64,000 nt of DNA from Aquatica leii (lineage: Eukaryota > Arthropoda > Insecta > Coleoptera > Lampyridae). Numbering within the stretch: position 1 is the stretch's first letter; every line of letters starts with the position of its first letter. Below are positions 35,250-47,709 of this stretch, piece by piece. The notes under the pieces were generated by a model. The model saw nothing but the letters and a program-made list of their open reading frames with translations, made no database searches and was not told the origin of the DNA. The position numbers and the translations under genes were made by a program. The stretch lies in contig CM069438.1 in assembly GCA_035610365.1 (NCBI GenBank), positions 46,620,837 through 46,684,836 of the forward strand. The letters are read 5' to 3'.

Positions 35250-37690
35250 GATTCGTGTTTCCTCTATTTACACTCACTACCTTACATTCTATTTACATTT
35301 TTTTATCCCTCCTCTCCTCCTAACTTTTTCCTTCTTCTCCATACTTCTTCCATCCACTCCGCTCCTTTTCGTTTTCTTCTAAGATTTCTTCTACTTTCAT
35401 CACCTCTTTTCTTAACTCCCTGCATTTATCCTTCATGTGGTTAAGGTCCTCCGTCTCTTCTCCACATAGTCTGCACATCTTTTCCTTTTTTTTTCCAGTG
35501 TTTGTTACCTAACTCTTCGTTCCCACATCTGAACCGTGCTATCATTTTTTTCTTCTTGTTGCTTTTATTCCCTTTAACCTTTAAATATTCTGTCACCATG
35601 ATATCCATATAATTCCTATTATATCTGCTCTCTTTTATCATTGTCCATCTTTCTTGTTTTTTGATGTCCCTATCTCTTCTTATTATTTCATCCTTTACCC
35701 CTACTCCTTCTTCTCTTAATCTCTCCACTTTTTTTCTCGCGTACCCGTTTCTTTTGTAATACTTTTCTCTGTCCTCCTGCCCGTACTTCACATTTCCTCC
35801 CTTTATCTATTTCCAACATTCTTGCAGTATTTTGCATTATGCTTTTTCTCTTAGTTTTTCCTCCTATTTTATGGCCTTTTTTCCTGTCTCTACTCTTACT
35901 TTTGCTATCTGTACCTCCTCTACAATACACCCCGGTGTATCTTTGTCCAGTCCTAAAACCCATCTTCATGTATTTTTCCAGCGTTTTCATCATTTTTTTC
36001 ATTTCCTTTTCCTCTTTAGCCACCAACACTATGTGATTCGCATACGCCAACGACCATACCTTTGCTTTCCCTACTACTATCCCTTATGTCTGTTGTCCTC
36101 TCATTGTCTCCTCTAGATCCCCCGTATATACTGCAAACAGGCTTGAGCTCAGTGGGCATCCCTGTCTTAACCCTCTCTTTGTAAAGAATTTTTCGCTTTC
36201 TTCACCATTTACTTTGACCCTGCTCCTCGTTTCTTCATAGATTTCCCTCTCTGTTAACATCTCTTCTATGTTTTTTCTTGTCTCTTTTATTCTACTGCTA
36301 TAGACCGTCACTGTTTTTATTTTTGTTTTTTTCCTACTGTATGTTCCTTTTTACAACTCCTCTTCTCTGTTGCACTTTCTCGTTCTTTTCCTGACTCAAC
36401 CATTTTTTTCTTATTCTCGTTATTATACCTTTTTTTGCTCTCCCTTTAGTCTTCTCTCTTTTTGCATGTTGCACTACCCACTCAAATTCCCCCGGCTACT
36501 CTTTTTCCCACCACTCTGATTCTTTTTTTTCTATACATGTCTTTTGTAATCCCACTACATTCTGCTCCTTGATGTACTTCCAAAAATCCTGTTCCTTGTT
36601 CTTTAATCCCGCTACGTTCCAAAACAATACTCTCAGTTCACTCACCTCCCCCTGTGCTTCTTCCTTACATTTTTTTCTTCCTTCTTTTTCTTTTTCCTTT
36701 CCATCACTCATTATTCCTTTTCTTTGCCATTTTGTCAACCATCTTTCCTTTATCGCCGCCCCTTCGCCCTTTAGTTTTTTGCCCTTTGGGTACCTATTGT
36801 CTCTCCCCTTTCTCTGCTCTGTCAAATCGTGACATATATATTCTTGTATTTCTTAATTTCTTTTCTCCGCCATCATCTTCTGTTTTTCCTCCCATACTCC
36901 CATTTCCGCCACAACCATCTCATTTTTCTTCTCTTTGTTTATTTCGCTTTTCACTTCTACTTTTACATTTAATTTTTCTTCCAGCATCAATGTTAAATCA
37001 TTTTGTGGTTCTTCATTTCTCCATCCCTTTATTACAATATTATTTCTATTTTTCCATCTTTCCTCATCTTCCGCTTTTTTCTCCAGTTTTTTTATTCTCT
37101 TCGCCAGTTCGTCTATTTCTTTTTTCCACTTTTTTTCCCTTTCTCTTATTTCTTTTTTCATTTCTTTGATTTCTTACCTTATTCCTTGCATATCTGTTTC
37201 ATCATTTCCCTCATTAGTTCTTTTAACTTCTCCTTTTCTTGCCTTCCTCCTTCTGTTCTTGAGGTTTTTCCTTCGATTTCCTCCGTTATCTTTTTAATGC
37301 CCGGTGATCCTTTTGTTTTCTTTCCTTTTTCAAATATTTGTTGTTTTTCCTTTTCCTCTTCCTCTCTCTCTCTTTTATTCATTTTTTTTCTTTGTTATTT
37401 CTCATTGCCTTCTTTCCTGACTTTTTCGTGTTTTAAAACTTCTTACTTATAGTGATTTCACTTTAATTTTGATTTGAAAGCAATAATTTCCGTTAATGTA
37501 TGAGGTTATCTTTTATCGCTGACCATCTTGATTATACTGTTTATTCGCCTTAATCTCACTTGTTCGTCACAGTTTTTTACTTTTCCGCCACGCTTCTTTA
37601 TTTTTCACTTAATTTATTTATTCAATTACACCCTTCCTCCGTTATCCACCCCTTTCTCTCTCTTTCTTCCTTCTTACTACTAGAATTAAC
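35250..37690 (-). mobile_element. LINE C fragment (ORF1, endonuclease start, RT piece) inside PLE-2
   Basis: The minus strand is strongly purine-rich and coding-like. ORF1 has a lysine/glutamate coiled coil and NNIVIKGWRN (37382-36853). The endonuclease starts LRVLFWNVAGLKNKEQDFW (about 36640). RT shows KRGLRQGCPLSSSLFAVYT (about 36150) and LAYANHIVLVAKEEKEMKKM (about 36040). The C-terminal part has KKMIARFRCGNEELGNKHW (about 35530). Most of the endonuclease and part of RT are missing. The style matches a LINE group common in ants and other insects; the clade is not certain. The pyrimidine-rich plus-strand frames here are shadows. Confidence 0.8.
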
Positions 37691-38790
37691 TCACGTTCCC
37701 CCACGCACTATCTTCTCCAACAAAAGGTACCGCACCAATCCTTACTTCTTTAGCTTCGATACTTGGTGAAGACTTTACTGTTACTTCCACTCTGCGGTAA
37801 TATCTTTCTTTGATATCTTTTTTGGTGCAATAAAAAAGTTCATTCTCATTACTAACATTTTCGTTTCTATCGTTGTTAGTTCCATATATGATAGATTAAC
37901 AACTATGTTCTTTAGTGGCTCTGGCTTGTTCTTGTTGGTCTTATTTATCTACTTGTCAATCTTCTGTTTTTGCGTTTCTGGCATCTTTAGAACTGTTGAT
38001 TTACTGACATCCATGCAATACGGTCAATAAGATTACAGGGTTCTTTTGTTAATGCGTTTGCCAACGTCAAATGGAAGTCTATAATGGTCGTTGAAATCAT
38101 CTGCAAATCTTTGTACGTTCGGTGAATCAGCAGTGCATTTTTGTTTTTCTTAATATCTTCTTAGTTGCCTCAGTTTTTATATGTTGATTTTCTTTTGCAA
38201 ATGTCGGTGTAATCTTTTGGTCTCTCGATCTTTGTAGGAACGCCAAATTTGTTATAGTTTGACTTTTTTCGTACGTATAGAATTTAGTCTTCTGTCGATT
38301 TAAACACTTCGGTAGGTTTTCACGGCCCGTGCCGCTTGTAGTACAAGTTTCATCCGGGTTTTGCCGTGTAGTTGTAGTTTGCATTGACGTTTTGCTATCC
38401 ATGCTGCCAGTTTTTTTAGGATCTGCTGTCAGATTATTTTTTTCCGTAATTGATTAACCGGTGCATGACTGTTGTGTTTCATCAACTGTAACTGAACTTC
38501 GTAACAAGTTATTCCAAGTATTGCTAAGTTTGTAACCGTCGTCACGGTTAAAACTGGAATACTTTTCTATCGCAATGGCTTTTTTGATGATCCTCTGATG
38601 ATAGTTCTTAGTATCAGCTAGTACTTCTAATTTATCAAAGCCGACCTTATTTCCATTCTGCTTTACATCTTCCGCAATTGCTGATTATTCAATTCTCTTT
38701 TTTAGTGTGTCGTTCTTATGTTTCTTGACTTTTTTTGGCCAATTTTTTTGTTTGTTCGACATAACTTTTTCTTAATTTACATATTAGTTT

Positions 38791-38906
38791 GTAGCCAATC
38801 TATAAAGGCTACTATTGAAATAGAAGAAAAAGGAAGATTGCCGTTCCTGGATGTAGTGGCAAACTGCACTGAGTCGGAAAGGTTAACTGTTTGTATTAAC
38901 GCTTAA
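38791..38906 (+). mobile_element. Inverted PLE fragment next to PLE-2
   Basis: The plus strand reads SIKATIEIEEKGRLPFLDVV, a hallmark of Penelope RT downstream of the palm. It lies head to head with the minus-strand PLE-2 tandem. Short inverted pieces of this kind are known at the ends of Penelope insertions. Confidence 0.7.
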
Positions 38907-38909
38907 CAC

Positions 38910-41900
38910 GGTTTTATTTAATTATTCAAATTCACTCCCTTGTGAATGGCGTTATAATATAAAGTGAAAATAAGTTTAGCATTGATGAATCTTGTTGAAA
39001 ATGTTTAGACCTTGTGTCGGGCATGTTTTAACACTACAGCACCTCTTAAAGTACATGCAAGTTATCATTCTGGGCTGTCGTAGTTGATTCATCTATTGTA
39101 TGCGTACGAGAGTTTATTGATGTTTGTCACCTATATCTAGAGTTCGATAAATAGCCATACACCTATATAAACAATACACCTGCGCAACACTGTTTCATTT
39201 ATGTTTGTAAGTGATTAAAAGTCTGAGGCGCTTTGTGACGGTAATTGGAAGCTTAAGTTGCCAGATGTTGATTTAAAACATTAAATAATTAAGGCAAGTA
39301 CGGGTCTTATTTCAAAGTTGCAACACAACAAATTATTTCTCTAAATGCGCTTCGGCAGCGTTGTTATTTAACATATACACGGAGCAAATAGTAACCCAGT
39401 AAACACAGTAGCTTTAGATTTTAATGAACGTCGTATGCTGATAACACAATATATCACACAAACATAAATAAAAATATACTTCAATTCATAATATGGAAAA
39501 ATTATCTTGAGATGTTTTATGTCTGCACTATTTATGTGTTTGCTGGGAATATTATAATCAGCAAGTGTATCGACTAATATGTAATTGTTAGTAACATTGC
39601 AAAAGAGGTTGACTATTAAATGCAGTTAAAGTTTGCAGGTTAAAAACCACGTGCTGTTATCAATAAACTAAATCCTAATTAATAATTTACGACGTGTGGT
39701 GACTACTGGCATTTTTGACGGTGTGTTAAAAAACTTACGGTGGATTTTAATTAAACACGGCAGCAGCAATATACGGAGTGTTCCAAAAGTATGATTACAA
39801 AATCTGGTTTTGACTAGAATAAATTATGGTGAGTAATATTAGAAATAAGTTACGTGAATAAATTATTAACTACACAAAAACACAACAAAGAAGTGTGAAA
39901 CGTTTTAACAAGTTCTAAGCCATCTTGGCTTTAGCAATTTAGTATTTTAACTCACCAATGTTTGGTTTGTAATTTATGATAAACTTTAGTACACCAGGTT
40001 AAACAAGAATACGATAGGATAGCTAAAGCATAGCAAGTAGTTGTTATGTGTGTATACCAACTTCTCTAGATCTAGACAAGACGAGTATTAAACGTAAGAA
40101 ACTTTTGTCTTTCGTTCTTAAATTATTGGTGTCAATTGTGTTACGTTCAACCAAGTTGTATTAAAGTGCGCGTCATTTCAAAAATTATAATTTGATGTGT
40201 TAACGTTATAATTTATTTAGCTTTAATGTGTGATTTGGTGTGCGCCGTTTCTGTACAATTACTAATAATATTCAGTAACTTATTGTAAATAAAATTCTTA
40301 AAAGAATGTAATTCCATTATATTGCGGTACGGTGTGATGCGTGTATGTCTTAGTTAATCTAAAACATGTAAATGTATGTTATTTAGTAACTAATAAAAAT
40401 GTATTTTTTTTGTTAAATTGCTGACTTAAACTTGTATTTGTGTATCTGTGTAAACTTTTTTAGTTGCAGTCTTAACAGATATGGCGCCGTTATAAATGTA
40501 CTTTGTTAATTAGACCTATTAATACTCCACTTTACAATTGTAATTGAGCTGGAAGTGGTATAGTCCTTACTGTTAGGAATCCGTAACAATTGTTACAACC
40601 ATTAAAGTTGCCGTAAGCTTGTTGAGCTGAGCAATAAAAAATTTAATATTGGTAATTTCTACTATGCCGTCGTTAATGTTAAAAAAAACTTTTTATGGTT
40701 CATTGCTTTGTATACATTTTGCTCATGTTAAACTTAATTCGTAGTATTTGATTACTCTCTTTCATCCGACAACGTTTACGAGTTTGCATTTGGCAAGCAA
40801 ATTAAAAAACCAGCACGTGTTAATAAAAGTGCTCAGCAAACCGCTACTTGATCAATTTAAAAATTTACTGCTACTTACTAATTGCAATAATTTACTATCA
40901 CCTACTGAATTAAAAAGTCAAATCGCTAATATTCTTAGTTGTGAAAATATCTAGAGTAATTGAAACATGTTATATCAATGTGAACAATACCAAAATCTTA
41001 CTACCTGTCTTGCATTCAGAATTTGTTTCAAAATATGAGAACTTGGATGTTTACCGCACGTCTTGTTTTAGTATCAAATGTAACCAACTCAGTCCTCTTT
41101 ATGATACCACGGCAATATAGTTGTCACTTATTTTTCAGTTTTTAGGAATGTTTATAAAGTTACTAGCGCTAGCAACAATTTGAGGCGTAAGTAATCTTTT
41201 ATTTCTTAACAAAATGTGATGTCGATCGTATGTACGGAGATTGTTATTACAAGTAATTCACGATTTATTTATTGTTGAGATTATTTAACCTCGAAATTTG
41301 ACTGGCTGTGTGCCTTTCTTTTTAATTTATGTAAATTTCTTACTGTTAACGTTTGATTTTAATATAAATTTTGCTACTGTAGGTGTTAAGTGTGTTGCGT
41401 AACTTGATGGTTCAGTATACCTAAAATTAAATATTATTTACTGTAATATTCCATAAACGAATAGGTATTTGCTTTTATATTAATTTTTTTAGACGTCAGT
41501 GTTAAAATAAATGTAATTGTTGTTAGTTCAGTAGTGTATTATTTCTTTTCCTGTAGCGTTGTGAAGTTAGAGCGAGAACTTATAGTCGTTTGTTTAACTA
41601 ATTATATTCGACACATCGAAGGCTGTTTTTTTCAATTTTTTTTTATCCACGCCACTCTTCGGTATCCGAGCTGCCGTGGTATTTTTTAAACTGTAGTTTA
41701 ACTTTGATGTTGATTATAAAAATCCTAGATAGAATAGAACAGTATTCAACGAAACCAATGATTACAAAAACGCATTTACATTGTGCTACGTTAGAAACAA
41801 AAACTAATTTTGATTAATTAGTAATTAATAAGTAATTATTTACAAAAAAAGTAACTAAAAATTACATTATATTAAAAAGTTTGTATTTAAAAAAAATATG

Positions 41901-43760
41901 TTTATTAATTTTTATTTACAAAATAATTTCTTAATATTGTTATTAGAAACGTGTAAATTAGTTAATAAAATAACATTCTGCCAAGAACGTAAACGTTCTC
42001 GCAAAACTAATTTCAATTGGCATTATCGCCGTGATAAATTTATACACTTTATGTAGGTTACAAAGAAAACTTTTGATGTATTTTAGCATAACGATCAAAA
42101 CATTTAAATTGAGTTCTTGTATGAGTTTGTCAGTTAAAGTAATTGTCTCAAGACAGAATGTAGCGAAATGCTGATGAGCTGGGCGACAGCAGTTTCGAAA
42201 GTTGATATATACGTTCTATATTGATCTACATGCTAATGTATTTTGCAAATTAAACTGTTACGATAAACAGCCAAGCAAAAATTATCAAAGCAGTAAAAGC
42301 GTAAATTCCTTACGCAAATTCGAATTTCTGCGAGATAAATTAATTGACGAAGTTCTCTAATTATCAGTTACGATTGAAAACTTTTTGATAATTTTTTTAA
42401 CAACAAACAATTCGTTACGGTAAAAAAATTTTTTAACGTTTATACGTTATCTGCTTTTATTGTATAATTTGTTCGTAACACACATTTGTAATGATTAATT
42501 CTGTTTGTGTCTATGGGTTTCTAAGATGTGTGTAAGTGCGTGCTTGAAAGTCTATGTTGTCATCTCAATACTAATTGAATATAAACACTTCAATAATCCT
42601 GAGGCTGTTGAGAGAGATTCAGGCGGTTAGTAAACAATAACGTTACTTGCGTCGAAAATTAACGGTTTTCTTGATTGTAAAGATGATAGTTTGTATTGAA
42701 GTTAAACGTCTGTACGTTTTAATGTACCTTTTGCTTAATCACAAACAAACGATCAATTAAACTACACTAGTAATAACATCTTTACAATAATTATTATTTA
42801 GCATAAATATGATTGTTATTAAATTACTAGTAACAACACACTTTGTTGCAAAAATATTTTTATAACGCTTTTATCTATACGTACGTCAATGGTTTTAGTT
42901 TTGTGTAAAGGACTAAACAAAAATCATTTTTGTACATAATTTTTATCATAAAAAATCTCCTACTGCTATCTCACTAATAATAGAAACGTTATCTAGAAAA
43001 GATTATCCAGCGTTTTCAGAATCTGAAAAATCATTTTTTCCGTTGTAATCGAATGAATTATTGCATACTTCTAATAGCAAAGGTTTCCGCAGCCGGAGTC
43101 TACGCTAAGATGAAAACGCCCAACCAAAATCTAACTAAAATCCTCTACAGAGTAAATAATAAATTTGTAAACCAATCCAGATTCTAAACTGAAAAAAAAG
43201 AAAGAAAACAATAAACTAAGTAGCAACAAAAATCTAAGAAAGAAACACTACAGAGTGTTACGAGAATTTTCTTGTAACTTAAAAGCAAGCGACTAACTCA
43301 GTTTGACTCGGTTAGCGCGTCGCAAGTATCGGTGTGCTAATTCTACACTAAAACATGCCAAAACAAGTAAATATCACCAAAAAATGGAACAAATTGGTAA
43401 AACACAAATTCTAAGTACAACTTCTAAGAAGAGAAGACGGCGTTAAAATAAAAAAGGAAAAAGTATACCACTAACAAATTAAATAACAAGATTAGATTCG
43501 TCAATTAATATCACAGTAACAATATTTATAAAAACCCTATTGATCAAGCAACACACCTCACCACTATATGCAATTATTAACAAAACTTTTAAGTGATTTC
43601 AAACATTTCCTTTTTCTATCTTGCAGTCTCAAAACAAATCGATAACGACAATTATAATACTGAGTTGCAAAACAAGATAAAACTTACCCAACCGAAAAAT
43701 TCTTCGCGACCTGCAGTAACGTTTGTTACTTTCTTTTTATTTGATTTGCAAACAAAATTA
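38910..43760. other. Long AT-rich stretch without recognised genes
   Basis: Only short frames occur, the longest near 40748-40954 (plus), without a motif I recognise. It could be intergenic DNA or a long host intron. Confidence 0.45.
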
Positions 43761-43769
43761 GCTTAATAT

Positions 43770-45770
43770 ATAAGCCTATGTACGACGTTTCTATTTTATG
43801 CCTAAATTTGGCTTTGACTGCGTTCACATAATTCGAAGAACTTGGACAAATATCACGTCACATAAAGTTGAAGATGAGATAAAGTTTGCGACTAAACGTA
43901 AAATTGAATTAGTGTAATCTGAGCTAGGATTACATATAATTGTTTTGCTTAAGATTGACAGTTAACTGGTAATATTAATACAATTACGAAAAAACGAAAT
44001 AACATTACATGATACAATTATATAGCACGCATAAAGCTAAGATGATTAATTAACGAATGCACACCAATCACAAAATACGCTAGATAAGAAAGGTGCATGA
44101 AACTGATTGACTAATCATATAAATAATTAAAATTATGCGATCTTGAGATTTTAAACAAAGATGTAAGTAACATTTCGTCACTTCGGAATTATTTAAAAAA
44201 GTAGCCTGCTTAGGTTACATCGATGCCATTTTGATTACTTTTATACCTGCAACGTTCAGCAATCAACCAAATCGCTTATTCGCTTAATAATTGTTTCTCA
44301 GCATATCCTCTACAAGCATAATCAAAATAACTAATGAAAAAAATTCAGCAAAAAGAAAAACTACTTACATTAGCGGAATAGCCCTGTAATACGACGTTTA
44401 ACAACGATTTGAAACGGTAAAAAAAGTAAAAAAGAACGTTCGACAGCATATCGCACAATCAGTAGCGACGTATAAACAGTGCAGCCGTTAATTTTAATTC
44501 AGAATAAATATTTTTGAAAATTTCAAAATAACGACATGTAACAAGAGGTAATCAACTTACAAACCAAACCAAATTCCGAACTCCATTCTCCGTTGGCAAC
44601 TTCGGTTACAACAATGATACGGTCCAAACCAAAAAGACCTTTTTATCTTAGTACATTGTTACCAACCTTTTCTGCAGGAAAGTCCGTTGGTAACAACTAC
44701 GTCATCACGGCTAGCTACGATGTTGTTGAGTGGGCGTATTTAAGAAACTATAATAAAGATAGAAAAAACCTAAGCTCCACTCCTCAGCTCGGAGATAACA
44801 AGGGTAACCACTACGAAACAAATAGAATAAAGTAAAAAAAACGATTAAGAAGAAGATTTTAATAAATAAAATAACACCGCAACTCCAATCGTAATTGATC
44901 AAGTATGTCATTTACATGCAGTCGCGACAAATTTAGAAATTGACAAATATAATTAGTAGTACGGCGTTATTTCCTAAATCTGGCCTTGATTACATTTAAA
45001 CGATTAAAGAAATTTGAATAGTAAAACGTAAGCGTACTCAAAACAAACTGTGTTAATTAAGATTAAAAATGATTTAAAATTTACGATTGAAAGTAAAATG
45101 ACTTACAATTACTTTAAATGTAATAAGTAATACGGCGAGTTTAAATTAAAAAATGCTTAAGCTTAAATGTATAATTAGAACGTCGAATACAATTTAGAAA
45201 ATTTTACTATAGAATACGTTAAAAACACTTTAAAATGAGGCGCGAGTCACTAGCGATAATGCGGATCTCACAGGTGTAAACTATTGACTCATATCGTATG
45301 GTTTCTAAAGGTTAATTAAAGGAGTAAATCCATTTACGAAGAAAAAATTATATTTTTGCAGATCTATATAGCTGGGAAAACCAATTTGTAGCCCCAAAGA
45401 ACTTGCTAAAAATACGTTAGACGCATTAAAAGTAACACGCCAAACCCATTTTAAAAATTTTACCTGATAATATACTGACAATTCTATAAGGGCATATCGC
45501 TAAAAGCGTAATAAAAATAAGCAACGAGGAAAGTTAAGTAGAAAGAAGAATTACTTACAATGTAGCGGATAGAGGATTAATAAAATGGAACTTTTACAGC
45601 AAGGTCAAGTATGCAAATAAATGAATAAAAGTTCCGTTCGCGCTCTCTTTCCGTAAATGTTAAAACGCATTTTACAAACAGTGGAGTCGGCAACCCAGTG
45701 ACGGCGTAAATTTTACTTCAAATTATTACTTATAGAAAATGCATAAATAATGACATGTAACAATATTGCG
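43770..45770. repeat. Diverged direct duplication, period about 1.17 kb
   Basis: Copy A (about 43770-44560) and copy B (about 44940-45770) share ordered landmarks. First, GTACGACGTT...TTTGGCTTTGACT against GTACGGCGTT...CTGGCCTTGATT. Second, a minus-strand splice-donor-like GTAAGTAGTTTTTC at 44363 against GTAAGTAATTCTTC at 45549, each preceded by a CTATxCCGCTA word. Third, the end ATGACATGTAACAA-like word near 44540 and 45760. Similarity between landmarks is low, so the duplication is old. Confidence 0.5.
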
Positions 45771-46199
45771 AGTTTCTTAACCACTAGACAACAAGAAATC
45801 GCTTGAACACGAGTCTATATAGCCGTTTTTCTTATTTTTGTTTATTGATGAAAACTGAATCTGTGACAATAAATTGTTGTTTGACTTCTATTACGTGCAG
45901 TCAAAATTATAGTTACCTTTCTTTCCTTAATAGTTTTAATTCCGCTCCTGACTAAGTCTTGAAGACTCTGTAGTTTTCGGAAATGGAATCTTTGGAATAA
46001 CGTGGTTTTTTACATCAGGAGTTTTATTTGATACCAATTTGAGGCCAAATCAAACTAAGTTTTATCTGTTATCAATGTAAACATTGTACAGGTATCCATT
46101 TTGACTCTGGTTTCTCTTCCAATAGCAAATAAATATTTCATCTTGAACTAAAGTTAAAGGACATTGATTTAACTATTAGGAGCAAGTAAGCAAAGCCGA

Positions 46200-47230
46200 A
46201 TGTAATAGTAATTGCAATTTGTAATTTTGATATTATTGATTATGCGTGTAGTAGTAGTTGTTCCTTTCTCTTTAGACCCTTACCTCCACGAGGTAATACG
46301 TGGGCAATGAAGCACAGGCTATAAGTCTATTTTGGGCAAAAACATTTTGTGTCCAGCTAAAAAAGTAACATCAGGTAACAATCTTTTTCCAATCGACATT
46401 CCACGAAGCCCAACTTCTTCTTGCCTTCGATTTTCTAACTAAAATGATTTCAGGCTACTAAAATTCAGTTGGTAGACGTTCTGAGATTATGGAAATTATT
46501 AGCAGAATTCAAAATTTATTTTACAAAACTCTTACGTCCCAATATTTGATGCAGGAATTTGATAAAATTACTGACGTTTTCTCTGGAATACAAAAGCTTT
46601 GCAGTTCCTTCCGAATCTCTTATGGTTAAGCAGCCAAATCTAAAATCCTGAAGAAATGTAATAAAAAATTATTCTGAATAAAAAAGGTATAATAAAAATA
46701 AAAATAATAATTTAACCACGGTAGCAATCGGAAGCACAGACCTCTGGGTGTGAGTTTGAATAAAAATTAAATACAAAGACGTGAACTCCGTTAATTTATT
46801 AACTATACCTTAATATACTATTTACATTAGAGAACAATGAACAATATTTGAATTAAACATATTAGAAATAAAACAGGATTTAAAATAAAATATTAGGGCG
46901 CCAACCACCTTTAAATTGGTGATAAAAAAGTAAAATCTTACATCTAATTATTAATTATTGATATTAAATGCAAAAATAGTAAACGGTTAATTTGTTATGA
47001 GTGAACAGTTTTAATAACTGAATTTAATTGCTTGAATGTAAAATGTAACTTAATTCCAGTTGACTCACCACATGATATGACGTTATCGTATAGCTTCTAT
47101 CTTTAGCACATACTTTGTTATAGTGATAAAATTCTTCTAAAGGAATGTAGATTTCGAACCACACCAACAAGCATAAAACCAATGTATAAATCCAATGACG
47201 GAAAATCCAGTAATTAAAAGACAAAACCAA
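46200..47230 (-). mobile_element. Second copy of the LTR/leader-like repeat with some interior sequence
   Basis: The minus strand from 47230 to about 46660 matches 7605-8165. It continues to about 46200 into sequence with a weak coding look (IRDSEGTAKLLYSRENVSNF). The order repeat, TGGCGCCC leader box, then possible gag suggests an LTR element remnant, most likely BEL/Pao. It is a fossil without recognisable pol. Confidence 0.5.
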
Positions 47231-47700
47231 AATAAATGATCCAGTAAAAGAAAAGATCCAGAATAAAAAATCCAATAAACGAAAAGACCCTAAATATAAA
47301 TAATTAGAATGGTTTTTTGAATGACATGCTGTACTCACGTTACTTAGCAACGGCCTTCAAAATAAATTCCTTTGTCTAAATATATTGCGTAACATTGTGA
47401 AATCACTAAAAATGTTGAATTCAATAGAAAAATTATATCAAAATAAAGGTAAACTCACCAACAATTAGATGGAATGTAGTAAAATTAAATTACATGGGGT
47501 TTTACGCCATAATCAAGAAAATTTGTCTTCCTTTCACCACTCACGTAAACTACGCGAGATTGTTCAAACGGAAGTGTAAGTTTAAGCTAATACTCAAGTC
47601 GACTACGCAGACGCTTCCGAAATACCACGCGACGTTGCCAAACTAAATAAATTTACGTGCAATATTAGTTGCAAAAATAAACGAATGTAAAATTGAATTT
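47231..47700. other. Unassigned stretch left of a coding-like region
   Basis: Moderately GC-rich in places (CACGTAAACTACGCGAG near 47540), with no motif. A CTCACCAAC word near 47455 resembles the CTCACCATTG near 2516 and may be a splice-donor or leader remnant of an LTR element on the minus strand. Confidence 0.3.
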
Positions 47701-47709
47701 TAATGGTAA

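Larger units (their letters stand above)
33430..38790 (-). mobile_element. Penelope-like element PLE-2, tandem arrangement, interrupted by two LINE fragments
   Basis: The minus strand from right to left shows: 3' end of an upstream PLE copy (38790-38460: YKLICKLRKSYVEQTNKKIG, later FNRDDGYKLSNTW, the GIY-YIG C-terminus); the N-terminal region of the next copy (38402-37700: FLQRSRDQKITPTFAKENQH); a middle piece (about 35250-34930: IVIAKADKGNATGILDKDVY); and the RT palm to GIY-YIG end (about 34250-33430: ESAMRSPLLAVIAE, YKLMCDHEKSYIGRINGKIG in a neighbouring frame). LINE C and LINE D separate the pieces. A head-to-tail partial dimer is the usual Penelope arrangement. The copy is decayed. Confidence 0.8.

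Noticed and set aside
35085-36116. Further plus-strand hydrophobic frames
   Set aside because: Complement of LINE C and PLE-2 coding sequence on the minus strand.
36569-37452. Long plus-strand open frames rich in F, L and S, looking like membrane proteins
   Set aside because: They are pyrimidine-rich shadows of the purine-rich minus-strand LINE C coding region and have no motif.
40748-40954. Plus-strand open frame of 68 codons
   Set aside because: Ordinary length for AT-rich DNA with no family resemblance and no splice context.
44593-44835. Plus-strand open frame of 80 codons
   Set aside because: No recognisable motif, and it lies inside the diverged duplication; a minus-strand reading over part of it is equally open, so coding sense is not supported.
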